Part shown: piece by piece, positions 34,640 to 45,890 of the stretch | How the letters are laid out: each line of letters opens with the position of its first letter | Numbering within the stretch: the stretch's first letter is position 1 | Source of the DNA: Shinisaurus crocodilurus | Lineage: Eukaryota > Chordata > Lepidosauria > Squamata > Shinisauridae | Direction: 5' to 3' | NCBI GenBank assembly: GCA_021292165.1 | Contig: JAHFWL010000045.1 | Coordinates: forward strand, 62,001-126,000 | DNA: 64,000 nt | Made by a program: the position numbers and the translations under genes | Notes under the pieces: model-generated | What the model saw: the letters and a program-made list of their open reading frames with translations, nothing else | Databases searched by the model: none | Told to the model about the DNA's origin: nothing

Positions 34640-35865
34640 GACTGGTTACAGAACAGAAAGGAGAGAGTGGGAATAAATGGCAAATTCTCCCAATGGAAGG
34701 ATGTAAACAGTGGGGTCCCACAGGGATCTGTATGGGGACCAATGCTTTTCAACGTATTCATGAATGATCTGGAATTAGGAGTGAGCAGCGAAGTGGCCAA
34801 GTTTGCTGATGAAACCAAGTTATTTAGGGTGGTTAAAACAAAAAGGGATTGTGAGGAGCTCCAAAAGGATCTCTCCAAACTGGGAGAATGGGCATCAACA
34901 TGGGAAATGTGGTACAATGTAGGCAAGTGTAAAGTGATGCATGTTGGGGCAACAAATCCCAACTTCAAGTACAAACTGATGGGATCTGAGCTAGCAGTGA
35001 CTGACCAAAAAAAAGAGATCTTGGGGTTGTGGTGGATAGCTCGATGAAAATGTCGACCCAGTGTGTGGCTGCTGTGAAAAAAAGGTAAACTCCATGTTAG
35101 GCATAATTAGGAAAGGAACTGAAAATAAAACAGCCAAGATCATACTGCCCTTATACAAATCTATGGTGCAACCGCACATAGAATACTGTGTACAGTTCTG
35201 GTCACCGCACCTAAAAAGGGATATTGTAGAGTTGGAAAAAGTGCAGAAAAGGGCAACTGAAATGATCAAGGGGCTTTCCCCATTTGAGGAAAGGTTACAG
35301 CAGCTGGGATTGTTTAGCTTACAAAAAGGCGAGTAAGGGGAGACATGATAGAGGTATACAAAATCATAGATGGTGTGGAGGAAGTGGATAGGGAGACATT
35401 TTTGATTTTTCTCCCTCTGTCATAATACTAGAACCCAAAGGGGTCATCCCATGAAGCTGATTGGTGAGAAATTCAGGACAGATAAAAGGAAGTGCTTCTT
35501 CACACAGTGCATAGTTAAACTATGCACTGTATAGTATGGAATATAGTATAGTATGGAATTCACTACCACAAGATGTAGTGTTGGCCACCACAATTTGGAT
35601 GGCTTTAAAAGGAGGTTAGACAAATTCATGGAGCATAAGGCTATTAATAGCTATGAATCATGATGGGTATATGCTACCTCCAATATCAGAGGCAGTATGA
35701 TTATGTACACCAGTTGCTGGGGAACATGGGCGGGACAGTGCTGTTGCACTCATGTCCTACTTGTGGGTTTCCCACAGGCAGCTGGTTGGCCAATGTGTGA
35801 ACAGAAGGCTGGACTAGATGTACCCTTGATCTGATCCAGCAGGGCTCTTCTTATGTTCTTAAGAT
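34640..35865 (+). mobile_element. CR1/L3-type LINE
   Basis: In order: VNSGVPQGSVWGPMLFNVFM, KFADETKLFRVV (the YADD position reads FADE), GKCKVMHVG, SMLGIIRKGTE, PLYKSMVQPHIEYCVQFWSP, VELEKVQKRATEMIKGL and a 3' UTR ending 'ggactagatgtacccttgatctgatccagcagggctcttcttatgttctt'. 5'-truncated and frameshifted. Confidence 0.88.
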
Positions 35866-36175
35866 TCTTGTGCCACCTTAAATATGAACCAATATATTGT
35901 AATTAATAAGTGTGTGTTACAGTAGAGCACAAATGAATACAGAACCCAATCAAATGAATAATAATCACCATGAGTGCAACTTACTCCCAACTGGCAACCA
36001 CCAGAGTTGAATAGATACAGCAAGGTTATTAGTATAAAAAAAGACCCAAAGGAGGGACAATTACTTTCCATAGTGAGCTAGAAATTCAAATGCAATAATT
36101 TCACATGAAAAGCAGCAGTGTTTACCCCATTCCCATGTGTGGGAAATGCAAATCAGAATGAATCCAGTCCCTTAC

Positions 36176-36240
36176 CAGTGTGGGACACCTGTTACATATG
36201 ACACTTTCCCCAGGGTCTTCAGGGTCCTCTGTCTTCCTTC
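36176..36240 (-). CDS. Gene B exon 2: linker exon, cut by a solo LTR
   Basis: This short linker sits between the PYD and the FIIND. Read as 2+63 bases it accepts the phase-1 PYD exon and ends phase 0, exactly what the next FIIND exon needs. It encodes about 22 residues that are acidic and Pro-rich, then a Cys pair (ESVICNRCP). The donor is CACTG|GTAAGG. A paralogous exon at 3102-3178 has the same ending. The natural 5' part of this copy is separated from it by the solo LTR at 36242-36857. The LTR's terminal bases plus the first flanking G now form a CCCACAG acceptor directly before the exon. The remaining upstream piece (about 36,880-36,920) keeps its own TTTGCAG acceptor and an internal duplication. 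In-frame use of the LTR-made acceptor is my inference; transcripts would decide it. Confidence 0.55.
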
Positions 36241-36241
36241 C

Positions 36242-36857
36242 TGTGGGATAATTAAGTTGCAGTCAAAACCTATGGCTCATATTTCACCAGGTAGTTGGGT
36301 GAAATGGTTAAGATCACTGGTATCTTCTAGGGTGGATTTCCTAGAAGATACTCATTGAATAATTAACAGAGCCTCAACAGGAAGTGGGCGTAGCTATCAG
36401 CTCTTCCTCTTTCTGCTGGGACTCTGAGTGAGTGTGGTGGTATGTGTTGTTGGCCCCACGTTGTTCTAGTAGCAGCATGTAACCAGAGTTGCTGGTCTGA
36501 ACTCCACAAGTTCAGACCCCAAGTATTTCCAAATGTACTTGTACCAACTGTAAGAAACGTTTTTTAAGCCTGCCTGAATGAAGCTGCATAATCTGAGTGA
36601 GTAAATGTTACTTTTAACTTTTACAAGACTGTGTCTCTGATTATTGTTCTGAGGGAGAGAAAAGGGGGCAAAACCAGGGAAATCCAGTCTGCCTTAAAGC
36701 ATCCTGGATTACCAAATGCTAACTGGCTAACACTAGCCAAATCTAAGCTTCCTTTAAGCTGGAAAGGGACTCTACTCTGCTGATCTCACTAACGTGAGAT
36801 AGGAAGGATAATACTCAACAATATATCCTCTCCTAGCATCTTTTTCAAGTCCCAACA
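36242..36857. mobile_element. Solo LTR inside the gene B linker exon
   Basis: A 616-base LTR from TGTGGGATAATTAAG to CAAGTCCCAACA, with exact 5-bp target duplication CTTCC (36237-36241, 36858-36862). It splits a tandemly duplicated version of the linker exon. On the minus strand its end, ATTATCCCACA, followed by the flanking G, reads as a splice acceptor. Confidence 0.9.
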
Positions 36858-38454
36858 CTTCCCCTTCCTTCCTCTGCATCCCCAGGGTCTTCAGGGTCCT
36901 CTGTCTTCCTTCCTCTGCAAATTGGGGTATACAGTTGAACTGCAGCTGCCTGATCTATTACACTCACTCCATCTTTATACTTTACACAGCCATTTCAGAA
37001 GTTCACGTTCAGTAAAAACAAAAACGGAGGCATTTACAGGATGGAAGAAAGAAACCTGCATCTTTTTTTTCCTCCAGAAGAAAGAACATTTGTGAAATTT
37101 GTTTATATTGGTTTAAAAAAATGGGTATAGGTTTTTACTGGTGTAGATATGGCCTATGCGAATTGCTGCACAGGATACTGCAAGGCAGCCCCAGCTAGGA
37201 GGGAAGGAAGTGTGGCAATTTCACACTAAATGCCTAATGCGGAAGCACCCCTGTATTCCCTTGTGTTATCCTTGATTGCTGAGGCTCCCTCAAGACCACA
37301 TCAGTTTTGAGAAAAGCAACATCTTTTAAAGCAGCAGGGAGCAAGATAACACAGCACCAGGGCGAGAGCTTAGGAAGAAGACAGAGCTGCTATCTTGGTG
37401 TAAGTAAGCTCTGCAGAAGGGCGCCCGATAAAATGTGTGTGCATCTTGGCAAGGCTTCAGTTGATCATTAGGCTTTATACAAACCTGCATGAAAGATGGG
37501 GGGGGGGCATTTTTCAAGTGTGGATTGCCACGCAGGGTGGGGGGACACTATTATTTTTGTGTAATAGTTGTATTTGTATAGTTATTTTTTAAAAAAATAA
37601 TGAAAAGAAAGGGAATAAAAAATGTTCTGCAGAACAAACTGAGCAGTTGAAATAACATATACAGTAGATTAAGTTAGTTAACCTTTGCAGTTGGGATTTA
37701 GTTTACTTTACATGATTGAATTATGCAATGAAATAATGGAAGCAGGAGGAGAGAAAGAAGAGAGTCGTAGGAAGTCTGGCTGTTGATTTCAGAGTCCTTC
37801 CCCCAGTTTTTCTAAGACACCCCAGATCTATATTAAATTTCTGATGCACCTGAACCAGGTAATGTAAGCTCTCCTGTGATTCAATGCCATCTTGTAGAGG
37901 AAATTGTCAAGGACCTTTCAGTGTATGATTTGGGGTGGCCCAAATCTTATTGTGGGGTGCGCACAGCACACCCCCAGTTCCTTATTCTTTACTACATATT
38001 CTGGTTATTGCTGGCATAATGGTGCCCTTGCTTGACAGTGCCTTGCATCCAAACAAGACTTGGGGCAGACAGGATTCAGTGCCACCTGACAGGCTGCCCC
38101 CTCTGGTAGTTGTTTCCTGTATCATTTGGGGTGGCCCAAAGCTTATAATGAGGTACATACCTCACAGTTAATTACTTGTAGCTATCATCTGGGGTCATCA
38201 CAAATTAATGAGCATTGCACAAACACCAGTACTTCGGAAGTACTACTTCCCCTGGTTCTGGGATGCCCCTTTCCTTATGGCTGGCCCCCACTCCTCTCCT
38301 GGCTTTCAGAAGACACCGCCTTTTAACCTAGCCCGAAGACACAGTCTTTTAACCTAGCCTTTTAAATTATTTGTAGTATGTGACAGTGTTCAAAGTTTTC
38401 TTAATGGCTTTATTGGGTTGGGATTTTTTTTTAGGTGGTTGTGCGCCTATTTGT

Positions 38455-38668
38455 TTATGTATTATATTTACACCCCGCCTTTTTTCCTGCAGGCGGCTTA
38501 CATAATCCTCCTCCTCCTCCTCCTCCTCTCCATTTTATCCTCACAACAACCCTGTGAGGTAGCTTAGGCTGAGAGTCAGTGACTGGCCCAAAGTCACCCA
38601 GTGAGTTTCATGGCCGAGCGGGGACTAGAACCCGGATCTCCCGAGTCCCAACCCAGCATTCTAACCAC
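38455..38668 (-). mobile_element. tRNA-derived SINE, left part (split by hAT)
   Basis: Tail and body of the reptile SINE. It is interrupted at CTAACCAC by the hAT element and continues at 42858-42887 with CTAACCACTACGCCACACTGGCT. Confidence 0.88.
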
Positions 38669-39315
38669 CAGGGCCGGTGCAAGGCAGTTTGGTGCCCTAG
38701 GCAAGATCTGATATTTAGCGCCCCCCCTCCCACTTGAGCCCTCCCTCCCTCCAGCCCTATGCCCATTATGAAATAAAAGTCAATTGGCAAAACCTAAAAA
38801 AATTATTATCATAGACATTGACAAACATACATAAAATACATGTTGATGTAGTACCAATTTGCTATATAGAAAAATTCCTGGTGAAGTGTGACAGAAACTA
38901 CATTTCATGTTTAAAACTTCATTTTCCTTGCCTTTTTCTTGGCAAACTGGCAAACCATTTATTTAATGTCTAAAGAAGATGCTAACTGAGATTCAATTGA
39001 AATGGTTGCCAAGCCAACCAGTCTTCCTTGGCACATTGTTGAACGCAGATAATTTTTTATTAATTTTAATTTGGAAAAACTTCTTTCTCCACTGGCCACT
39101 GAAACTGGTAATGTTAATAGTATTCTGAGTGCCCCTGAAACATTGGGGAAACTTGCAACCAATTTATGCTGCAATAGAAAATGCAGGACCTCCTGGGGAT
39201 GCATAGTTTTGGGAAGCCTTCTGGCAATGGCTTGCAGCTCTGACTATTGCCAGTGCTGGCTGGGGCTCATGGGAGTTTGTTTGTTTTATTTATTTACGAT
39301 ATTCATATGCCTCCC

Positions 39316-39482
39316 CATAACATAGATCGTAGAGTTGGAAGGAGCCTACAAGGCTATCGAGTCCAACCCCCTGCTCAATGCAGGAAACTAGAGGAGGGGT
39401 CTCCCATCCAAGTAATAACCAGGCCTGACCCTGCTTAGCTTTCCACACTTGGACAAGCTGAGCCAGCGTAAGCCACAGACCA
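39316..39482 (-). mobile_element. 5S rRNA-derived SINE
   Basis: The minus strand has 'agctaagcagggtcaggcctggttattacttggatgggagacc', the internal control region of 5S rRNA, followed by a CR1-like tail 'gcagggggttggactcgatagcc'. Other copies are at 46,987-47,124 (minus), 54,296-54,466 (plus) and 57,731-57,900 (plus). Confidence 0.87.
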
Positions 39483-40221
39483 TAAAAGTGTAAGCCAAAG
39501 AACATAAAGTTGTCAGGGTGGTTCGCAATAAAAAAAAAAAAAACAATTTAGGTACAAAATAGAACATAAAACCATAAAAGCAAAAGCAACAAAAATACAA
39601 GAAACAGCAATCTGAAAATTAAAAAAACACAACACCTGATTTTAAAACTGATCTGTAGGCCAGTAACATCTGGAGGGCCCAACCTTTGCTAGTTAGTTGA
39701 TACTATCCCGTACTCCCTTTTCTTCCCACAAATCCATGCCACTCAAACAAAATACAATTTCTAACATAAAAGCTACTGAAAACAAGAATCTCTGAGTGTT
39801 GAATGACTGCCTTTAGCTTGGACCAACTAGTCTCTGAAATACTGGTACAAACCTTTGAGTCATACAGGACTCTTCCTCAGAGTGGATATATATGTGATTT
39901 ATTTTTTAAAAGGAAAGAACAATATCTGTAGCCAGATCAGAAACAAGAACAAAGGGAAATCTTGATCAAAGCCTAAGACAATCCACACTTACGGTATATG
40001 GGAGTAAATCCCATTAAATGTGCATAGGATCAGGCTGAATGAAATGATGTTTGAAATGCAAGTGCAAATTTCACAGGACTCTTTAGGGTCGATATATATG
40101 TAGACTGCTATAAGGGAAAGAACAATATATGTCCAATATCTATGCCCAAATATCAGTTATCAAGGGCATTACAGTTGGGCTGTAATCTTAAATACCGGTA
40201 CATCTGCCAGAGTGTAAGCCC

Positions 40222-40435
40222 TATTAAACACTGGGTTCAGACAACACGATAACCCACACTCAAGGGTTTGAGTATAGGTTGAGTGTGGGTTGCTGATGAA
40301 ATGTGGGTTATCATGTTGTCTGAACCCAGCTGTGCTAACAAGCCATGGTTTGTTAACCATGAAGATCCCATGAAGAGAACCCATGGTTTGTCGTTGGCTT
40401 GTGAACTGTGGGTTGTTCACCATGACTTGTTACTA
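40222..40435. mobile_element. Palindromic GGGTTCAGACAAC element
   Basis: 'ctgggttcagacaacacgataaccca' and its inverse 'gggttatcatgttgtctgaacccag' enclose a short loop, followed by an 'aaaccatgg.ttg' palindromic half. Larger copy at 57.90-58.21 kb and a fragment at 52.07-52.15 kb. Confidence 0.65.
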
Positions 40436-42958
40436 CTAAAGGTTTATTACGGTCTTACGACCCAAATAAAACAAATCAGCCACGTTTACACAAACTCACA
40501 GAGTGTATATAAGAGTAGAGATAGGTCAGCTCTCAGTTATTTCCCAGTAAAAGGACCCTCCTTTGCATTACAGCTAAAAGGAATTTAGCAACTTGGGTGG
40601 TAACAGTTGGATTGTGGTCACATAAACAGGAAGTAAGATGTTGAATCCGGCTAATATAAATGCATTGTGAGCCTGAAAGTTTCTAAGAGGTGACATGTAA
40701 GAGGCGGGAGATCCATAAATCGGCAGCACACTGTTTGTGATAGGTGAGCAAGTCCTATTTGCTAAGGAAAATAACTCCTGGCTTTCAATGTCATACAACC
40801 CCTGGGACACCAATCTTAAGGCTTGCTGATGGCTGAGCATAAAAATGGAATCAAGGAGAATGCCAATTGAGCGAATCTTATGTTGGACCAAAAGAGACCA
40901 TTTGTTTGTTTTACTAGCATTTGCTAGCATAAGAATCCATTAACATAGATTGTACATAACTGTGGTACCCAGATGAAAAATAAAGGCACAACCAAAATTT
41001 GATGGTCTGTACCCGAGCTCTCATTTCCAAAAGGCCTACTCCAGTTTCTAGGTACATAGCTGTGTGTCCAACGCAATCGGGGACACCCAATATGCGTCGT
41101 AAAAAGCTGGCTTAGACTTTTACCATGCTTTGTTATCTTATCATAGAGTTGAAGGAGCCTACAAGGCTATCAAGTCCAACCCCCTGCTCAATGCAGGAAA
41201 CTAGATTTATACCTCCCCTTTCCATAAAACCTGCTCAAGGTGTCTAACAATAATAAAATCCACAACTGAAAAGAAACCACATACATGATAAACAATAACG
41301 CAATGAAACCATATATATTTAAAAAAAATCAATATGCACAGGATTGGAATTGATATTTCTGAAATTGAGAACAGCTGCAATGTCATGGCTGAGTTACATC
41401 TCCTCCCACAGAGTGGGGGACCTTTTGCTATGCAGAGGCTCCTTGACTTAGCAAATGCAGAGGTGTCTTCATAATTGCAGAATGTATTTATTTATTTCAT
41501 TTCTAAACCGCCCAATACTGAAGTTCTCTGTGTGGTTCACATCAGTTCACAAAAACATAAACATAATAAAGCGGCATAAAAGCAGCATAAAATTGAGGAA
41601 CAGCCATTTGCTGGATACTGTAACAGAACTGGCTGCTGAGGTGTCCCGTCCCATCCCACCTTCACAATGGTTTTCTGTGCCTCTCCTATTTGTGTATCCC
41701 TACTAGATGGTCCCCTCCCCTCACACAGGTCAGTAGGGTGGGTCGGGGGAAGAAAACAAAAAGCTGCCTCTAAGCGCTTGGCTCAAACTTCACTTCAGCT
41801 ACAAACTCCCAGGATGGCCTTATCCAAACCACTTTTCTCACTCTACCTGAGGGGTGGAGAACCTGTGGCCTGCCAGAAGTGGATCGTCTACAACTCCTAT
41901 CAGCCCCAGCTGGCACAGGCCATGGTTGGGGATGATGGGAGTTGAGGTCCATCAATATCTGGAGGAGTAAAGGTTCCTCACCCATGCCTGACCTCTTCAG
42001 TTCTCTCCCATCTGCAATAGGGAAATAATAACAATAGCAGCCTACCTCACAGGGCTGTTGTAAGGATTACTGCGGGGAAAGGTGTGAAAAAGTGCCTTGG
42101 ACACTCAAAAAAAGCACAGTCTGACCGCTAAATATTACCAGCATCTCCCCAGCATCCTCTCACGCCCCCATCAAGGTGTTAGCCTTTAAGGCTCCACAAG
42201 GCTCTTTGTCATGCCTTTCGCTGCGGCAGACTAGCACGGCTCCTCTTGTAGGGCTCGCCCCCTGCTTGCTGTTTCTCCCTCGCCCCTGACTGAGTCCAGC
42301 CCTTTCTTCCATTTAGCTCACCTGTGCCACACACACGCGTGTTGCATTGCACCCACACACCCCACCCTGGAAATGTTAAATCTGCAGCCAGTAGCTCCAG
42401 TCCTGAGAAATCCAAACAGGCAAATTTCCCGGGGAGGCGGAAGAGGAAGACGATCGGCTCTCTCTACCGATCCTCGGCCTCTCTAGGACCGCAGCTCTGT
42501 CATGTTAACCTCTAGGTAAGCCTAGGCGAGAGCGCCCAACTCCGCCTCCGTCTCCCTGCAAGCTTTCTTCCAGGGAAGGGATTCCTTGGCTGCCCCAGTC
42601 GCATCATGCGAGGTTCCCAATGCCCTCGGGAAAGGCAAAGAGGCAACGCAGCCATCCGAAAGCGTATGCCACCCCACTACAAGTCAGGATATGATTGGTA
42701 AAACAAACTTTGTAAAATACGCATTTTAGCACTGGATTTTTTCCCCAAGGCGTTTCTGGCGCGGTGCCAGAATGTGTCCCCCTCCAAATTTTTGCGCCCC
42801 CTTTAGCCCTGCGCCCTAGGCAGCTGCCTAGTTGGCCTAATGGTAGCACCGGCCCTGCTAACCACTACGCCACACTGGCTCTGGTGTGGCTTTTTGGCAC
42901 CAAACCAAAACAAAAACAAGGGGCCGGTGTAGAAATATTAATAAATAGATAATATCAC

Positions 42959-43430
42959 CTTTCCCGCAGAGAGAGAGGAGCTTCTCCGCCAGGTGCTGGC
43001 AGTTGATGGCTTCCAGCACCTCGACCACCACCTCCACGGCGGAATCCTCCTCGTAGTAGCTGAGCAGCCTATCGCAGAGGGCCCCGACATCCGACTTCTG
43101 CAGCCGCCCTTTGGGGATATTCCTGAAGCCCTCCTTGACGGGAAACTCTCCGAGTTTGTCCCGGAACCCGCGGAGCTGGTCTTCTTCGCTCAAATCCCGC
43201 AGGATGTCCACGAGCCAGCCGCGGACGGCGCTCCTTCCTTCAGCGACACCGCGGGCAGCGCCGGCTGAGCCTCGCTCAGGAATAATACGGAGCAAAGCGC
43301 AAGGGGTGTCCATGTCCACAAGTGCAACTGGTGTTTCGGATTGGGAAGCCTTTCTCTTTCCTTTGTCCCTCAACAACCCGCGGATGGTAAGGAAACTTCT
43401 CCTCCTACGGCTTCCGCCGCCATCCGCCAT
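42959..43430 (-). CDS. Gene B exon 1: pyrin domain with an N-terminal extension
   Basis: This is the first recognised coding exon of the PYD-FIIND-CARD gene. It encodes 157 residues plus one base (phase 1) and ends at a GTGATA donor. Residues about 67-157 form a pyrin domain, a six-helix death-fold module that pairs with other PYDs such as that of ASC. Visible PYD hallmarks are FRDKLGEF, the NIPKGRLQ turn and an acidic/hydrophobic last helix pair ending LLSLCGK. The usual PYD start is missing: the sister exon at 8.1 kb has an ATG where this copy has lost about 13 bases. The frame stays open upstream to an ATG at 43430 in good Kozak context (G at -3 and +4), giving a basic, Ser/Arg-rich leader; Met40 is an alternative start. 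The leader is either a real new N terminus or 5' UTR read through. The PYD identity is certain; the start is inferred. Confidence 0.8.
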
Positions 43431-43552
43431 GGCGCTCTCCTCTCTGGTGCTCCAAACAGGCGTGGATGCTGCCGCGTGAGTGTCACAGCTCTGGAAGGAC
43501 TGGAGAGAAAGCAGAACTCAAAAGTTCAAGACTTTCTGTAACATTGCGGCGG

Positions 43553-43950
43553 GAGAGAGAGAGAGAGAGAGAGGTCGATTTCTGCCCAAGATCTGAAGCT
43601 GGGAAAACGTGACGAAGCAACAGGGCAGAGCAGCAACAACAAAAAAGAAAAAAGTTTGAATGGGGTATGGAGGGAGGGGTGTATACTACTATACAATTAG
43701 AAACAAGCCGTTTGCAGCAATTCTGCGGTGCACGATTGGGGGCGGGGGCGGGCAGGATATAGAGTTGAGCCCTAAAAGAAATGTACACAAGCCCAACCCT
43801 TAACTCACCCAACTATTCCAATAACAGCAGCCAAGGAACTACCACAGCAGGTAACCGGTCCCCCTCCCTTAAATTCAGTGCCGTATACATCTGAATTGCA
43901 CAAAAACATGCAATGCTTGATGTCCTTTGTGGCTTTCCCATCTTTTTTTT
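43553..43950. other. Gene B upstream flank
   Basis: A (GA)n run at 43,553-43,573, then unique sequence with a poly-T tract (43,941-43,964). It could contain the gene B promoter, but no TATA box or other element is clear. Confidence 0.3.
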
Positions 43951-44299
43951 TTTTTTTTTTTTTTAAAGATGTATTAAACGACCTCAGAAAATAACATCGC
44001 AAAAAAAGAAAAGAAAAGTTCAATATATTGTCCATTACAGGATGTTTTTACAAGACAATAATCAATGCCCATTCTCTTTACTATGAAGTCATTCCTCCTA
44101 ATGCAGCCCCTCCCAACATTTCAATCTCATGAGTTTGACCGTAATCCTGCAAATGACACTGGCGTTAGTTTTCTGCCATTGTTGTCGCTAGTATGAGAAA
44201 TACGTAAAGGCTTGCACGAGTGTGCAATAAATGCCTCGTGCAGAGAAACTGCTTGTCATTAGAACATGTTGGATATTTCTTGGATTCCCATATATGAAA

Positions 44300-44510
44300 T
44301 AAAATAAATCCTTGCAAGACCACTTCTAGTTTGGCACCAGCACCTAGAGCTCCCTCATTTCCCCTCCATCTTGGTTCCCCTGGAGGAGATTTTTTGGTTT
44401 TCCATCCAGGAGGATGACACTTATGCAGCTTGTCCAGGAGCTCTTCTACAGTCCAGCGGGTGGGTCAGCTGTTCCAGTGCCTGCTGATGAAATCCTGGAC
44501 CAACAAGATA
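44300..44510 (-). pseudogene. CARD exon relic (between genes A and B)
   Basis: This stretch aligns with the intact CARD exon. Plus-strand landmarks shared with 16.3-16.5 kb are CCTTGCAAG, TTTGGCACCAGCA, GAGCTCCCTCATTT, GGTTCCCCTGGAGGAGAT and CATCCAGGA. Frameshifts and small indels destroy the CARD frame. It is nearly the same as the relic at 12.37-12.80 kb, and similarity between the two continues past the exon (to about 44.58 kb here), so one arose from the other by segmental duplication. It lies about 1 kb upstream of the gene B PYD exon, as expected for the tail end of a preceding tandem gene. Confidence 0.72.
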
Positions 44511-44582
44511 GAAAGACATATCCCAGTCAGGAAAAGGTCCTTGCAAGACAATGGAATCCATTGGGAAGCAGACCTTCTAGGG

Positions 44583-44719
44583 CTGTGTTCTCCAACCTTG
44601 GGTCCCCAGGTGTTTTTGGCCTACAACTCCCAGCATGCCCCAGCCAGCATAGCTGGCTGGGGCATGCTGGGAGTTGTAGGCCAAAAACACCTGGGGACCC
44701 AAGGTTGGAGAACACTGTG
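44583..44719. repeat. Near-perfect palindrome, foldback copy 2
   Basis: Arms identical to the 25.1-kb palindrome except that AGATG becomes AGGTG, with a 'catgccccagccagcatagctggctgg' centre. CTAGGG stands on both sides. The paralogous site at 12.88 kb (CCTGCTAGGGAACAG) lacks it. Confidence 0.88.
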
Positions 44720-45890
44720 CTAGGGAAGAGCTGCGTTTGTGGCTGCAGACATCTGTGGAGATTGTGAACAGCTGCCTGAGAATATTAGGAGGGGCTCAGC
44801 CATTTATCCAGAAACGGCATGATGGATAGCATATCAAGTCTGTGTGCCACAATTAGGAGAGAATGGAAAGGAAGGGAGTGTGCACTTTTGTGAAACAAGG
44901 ACTTGGCAAGGCTTCAAGGAAACGGGGAGGAATGACCAGTCCCTCCCAGTCCCAGCCTTATCAAGAGTCCTTTGGAATATCCCACAGTGTAACATGAGCA
45001 ATACGGGACCCGGAGTGTGTTCTAAGCAGACTGTGAAGAACAGGCAAACTGTGACAGGGAAAGAGAAGCAGCAATGCACCCAGGGGAAAGCTTTGATTCC
45101 GAAATACCCCTGACCCCAAATTTGGAGATTTCATTCCAAGTCTACTTAATGTCCCTAATTGTGTTGTTCTTTTCAAGGAGTTTGTTCCTTATTGAGAAGG
45201 CATCTATCCCTCATTTTAAAGCCCAGGGCTTGAAAAATATTTTCCCAGTAATGTGCACATTATGTGGGCTATGTACCTATGTGGTCACCATTGACCCACA
45301 TTTCCCTCCACTGACATTTAGTAAAATAAGATGTGTGACAGACATCATCCCCGCCCCCCAGGTGTGTGAGGGGCAGGAGGACAAAAATCTTTTATAGGGT
45401 TCTCTTAATCAAACCATGATCAGGAGATCAGTCAACCTTGTATCTGCATCAGGCAATAGTGAGTATTCATTCATGTGGGAACCATGGAGTAACTCCTTCC
45501 CTGAGAAACACTCTGCCCTCTTCCTCCTGTCTCTCATTTCCTCAAGGAAACAGATGCAGAGACATGACTGAATTACCGGCTCCCAGCAAAGGCTGGTTAT
45601 GCAGAGGTACAGTATACAGCTCCGTGGCAACCTGCAGCAACCTGAGGGAACCAAGGTGAAGAACTAGCAACAATAAGCTCAGAATAGGGTATAAGGGTTT
45701 CTCGCCCACTCACCTCTTTTGACCTTCACACCAACCCTGTGAGGTAGGTTAGCCTTAGGGACAGCGACAGCCCCAAGGTAACTGGATGAGCATCATGGCA
45801 CAAGGGGTATCTGAACCCAAATTTTCCTAGTCCAACAGTCTAGCACCAAAATGGTCAAACACTCATGCACAAAATCCAAAACAGGGTCAG
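44720..45890. repeat. Paralogous segment (partner about 12.9-13.9 kb), partly unique
   Basis: 45.71-45.89 kb matches 12.98-13.01 plus 13.77-13.91 kb ('aaggtaact..atgagcatcatggcaca', 'actcatgca.'). 44.76-45.70 kb is unique sequence without recognised exons or repeats. Confidence 0.6.

Larger units (their letters stand above)
35990..38420. repeat. Segmental duplicate, copy 2 (intron and linker of gene B)
   Basis: Partner of 2,270-7,510. It holds the gene B linker exon and the downstream part of intron 1. Similarity resumes after the SINE and hAT at 42.88 kb (GGCTTTTTGGCACCA against GGCTTTTTGGCAGCA at 7.53 kb) and runs to the PYD exon. A third, shorter piece of the same intron lies at 56.70-56.83 kb beside the gene A PYD. 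Confidence 0.85.
38669..42857. mobile_element. 4.2-kb hAT element with transposase remnant
   Basis: Inverted ends CAGGGCCGGTGC / GCACCGGCCCTG and an exact 8-bp target duplication CTAACCAC. At 38,945-39,205 the minus strand encodes the hAT C-terminal dimerisation region: LRILLTLPVSVASGERSFSK and LKLIKNYLRSTM. The rest of the transposase is gone or replaced. Nested inside are a 5S-derived SINE (39,316-39,482), a GGGTTCAGACAAC palindromic element (40,222-40,435) and another CR1/5S-type tail at 41,140-41,205. A GC-rich block (42.2-42.6 kb) near the right end may be the old 5' region. It is the probable parent of the 14.4-kb and 28.9-kb MITEs. Confidence 0.88.

Noticed and set aside
7845..43430. 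Full NLRP gene (PYD-NACHT-LRR)
   Set aside because: No Walker A motif, NACHT exon or leucine-rich repeat exon was seen between any PYD and the FIIND exons on the minus strand.
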